Of a stretch of DNA of 5,003 nt, positions 4,911 to 5,003 are shown piece by piece. The stretch lies in assembly GCA_030698465.1 (NCBI GenBank), contig JAUYJZ010000038.1, positions 1-5,003 of the forward strand, in the 5' to 3' direction. A program made the position numbers and the translations under genes. The notes beneath the pieces are model-generated. The model made no database searches, had not been told where the DNA came from, and worked only from the letters and a program-made list of their open reading frames with translations. How positions within the stretch are numbered: position 1 is the first letter of the stretch; each line of letters opens with the position of its first letter. The stretch comes from a bacterium. Its GTDB lineage: Bacteria; Patescibacteriota; Minisyncoccia; Minisyncoccales; UBA10102.

Positions 4911-5003
4911 TTATAAGTTTTCTAGAACCGCGATAATGTTTTTTGCGGCTAGCTCTGCCATGGCATCCCTTGTTTCCTCCGTGGCAGAAGCAATGTGTGG
5001 GGT
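4911..5003 (-). CDS. D-2-hydroxyacid dehydrogenase, C-terminal end only
   Basis: The last 30 codons of a gene entering from the right edge. They read TPHIASATEETRDAMAELAA followed by KNIIAVLENL and TAA (4913-4911). This is the characteristic C-terminus of NAD-dependent D-isomer-specific 2-hydroxyacid dehydrogenases (glyoxylate/hydroxypyruvate reductase, phosphoglycerate dehydrogenase and D-lactate dehydrogenase group). The histidine of TPH is the catalytic acid/base, followed by the conserved SATxETR helix start. The substrate cannot be told from this fragment; ending soon after this helix, without an ACT domain, fits a glyoxylate-reductase-like or short dehydrogenase. The gene converges on the isomerase gene with 4 bases between the two stops and no visible terminator. 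Confidence 0.85.
   Translation of the reverse strand, partial: TPHIASATEETRDAMAELAAKNIIAVLENL

Overview
The window looks like a piece of a Candidate Phyla Radiation (Patescibacteria) genome, most likely from the Parcubacteria. The evidence is the gene set: DUF5671 and DUF5652 small membrane proteins, a tandem pair of RecB/Cas4-like PD-(D/E)XK proteins of a kind I associate with CPR genomes, an archaeal-type UMP kinase and a cupin-type phosphoglucose isomerase. Genes are short, packed and mostly joined by 4-base ATGA stop/start overlaps. TGA is a normal stop here, which argues against the UGA=Gly code of Gracilibacteria and Absconditabacteria. The assignment is by recognition, not by a search.

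Layout: almost everything from 4266 down to 1 is on the minus strand. Transcription order there is: a DUF5671 multipass membrane protein (4266-3649), a single-anchor pilin-like protein (3652-3194), a DUF5652 small membrane protein (3179-2982), a short gap with a weak hairpin and an apparent promoter, a PPC/DUF296 protein (2921-2502), a 31-residue single-span membrane ORF (2505-2410), a decayed NagZ-type glycoside hydrolase family 3 gene (about 2407-1995), two PD-(D/E)XK nuclease-fold proteins (1993-1193 and 1196-351), and an archaeal-type UMP kinase cut by the window edge (354-1). On the plus strand, 4334-4906 encodes a cupin-type glucose-6-phosphate isomerase, divergent from the DUF5671 gene. 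It is convergent, with only 4 bases between stops, with the 3' end of a D-2-hydroxyacid dehydrogenase gene (5003-4911, minus).

How the genes fit together: the DUF5671/pilin-like/DUF5652 set forms one envelope-associated unit of unknown function. The lower unit ends in two coupled nuclease-fold proteins and UMP kinase, which could mean nucleic-acid breakdown or repair linked to nucleotide recycling; this is inference. The flanking right-hand genes are central carbon metabolism.

The most informative observations are: (1) the nagZ remnant, whose conserved blocks are still collinear but lie in different frames with the middle mostly deleted; (2) -10-like boxes lying 6-8 bases before the start codon, without Shine-Dalgarno sequences, at several unit starts, suggesting leaderless mRNAs; and (3) the coupled four-cysteine nuclease pair. 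I found no CRISPR array, tRNA, rRNA, insertion sequence or other clearly mobile element.
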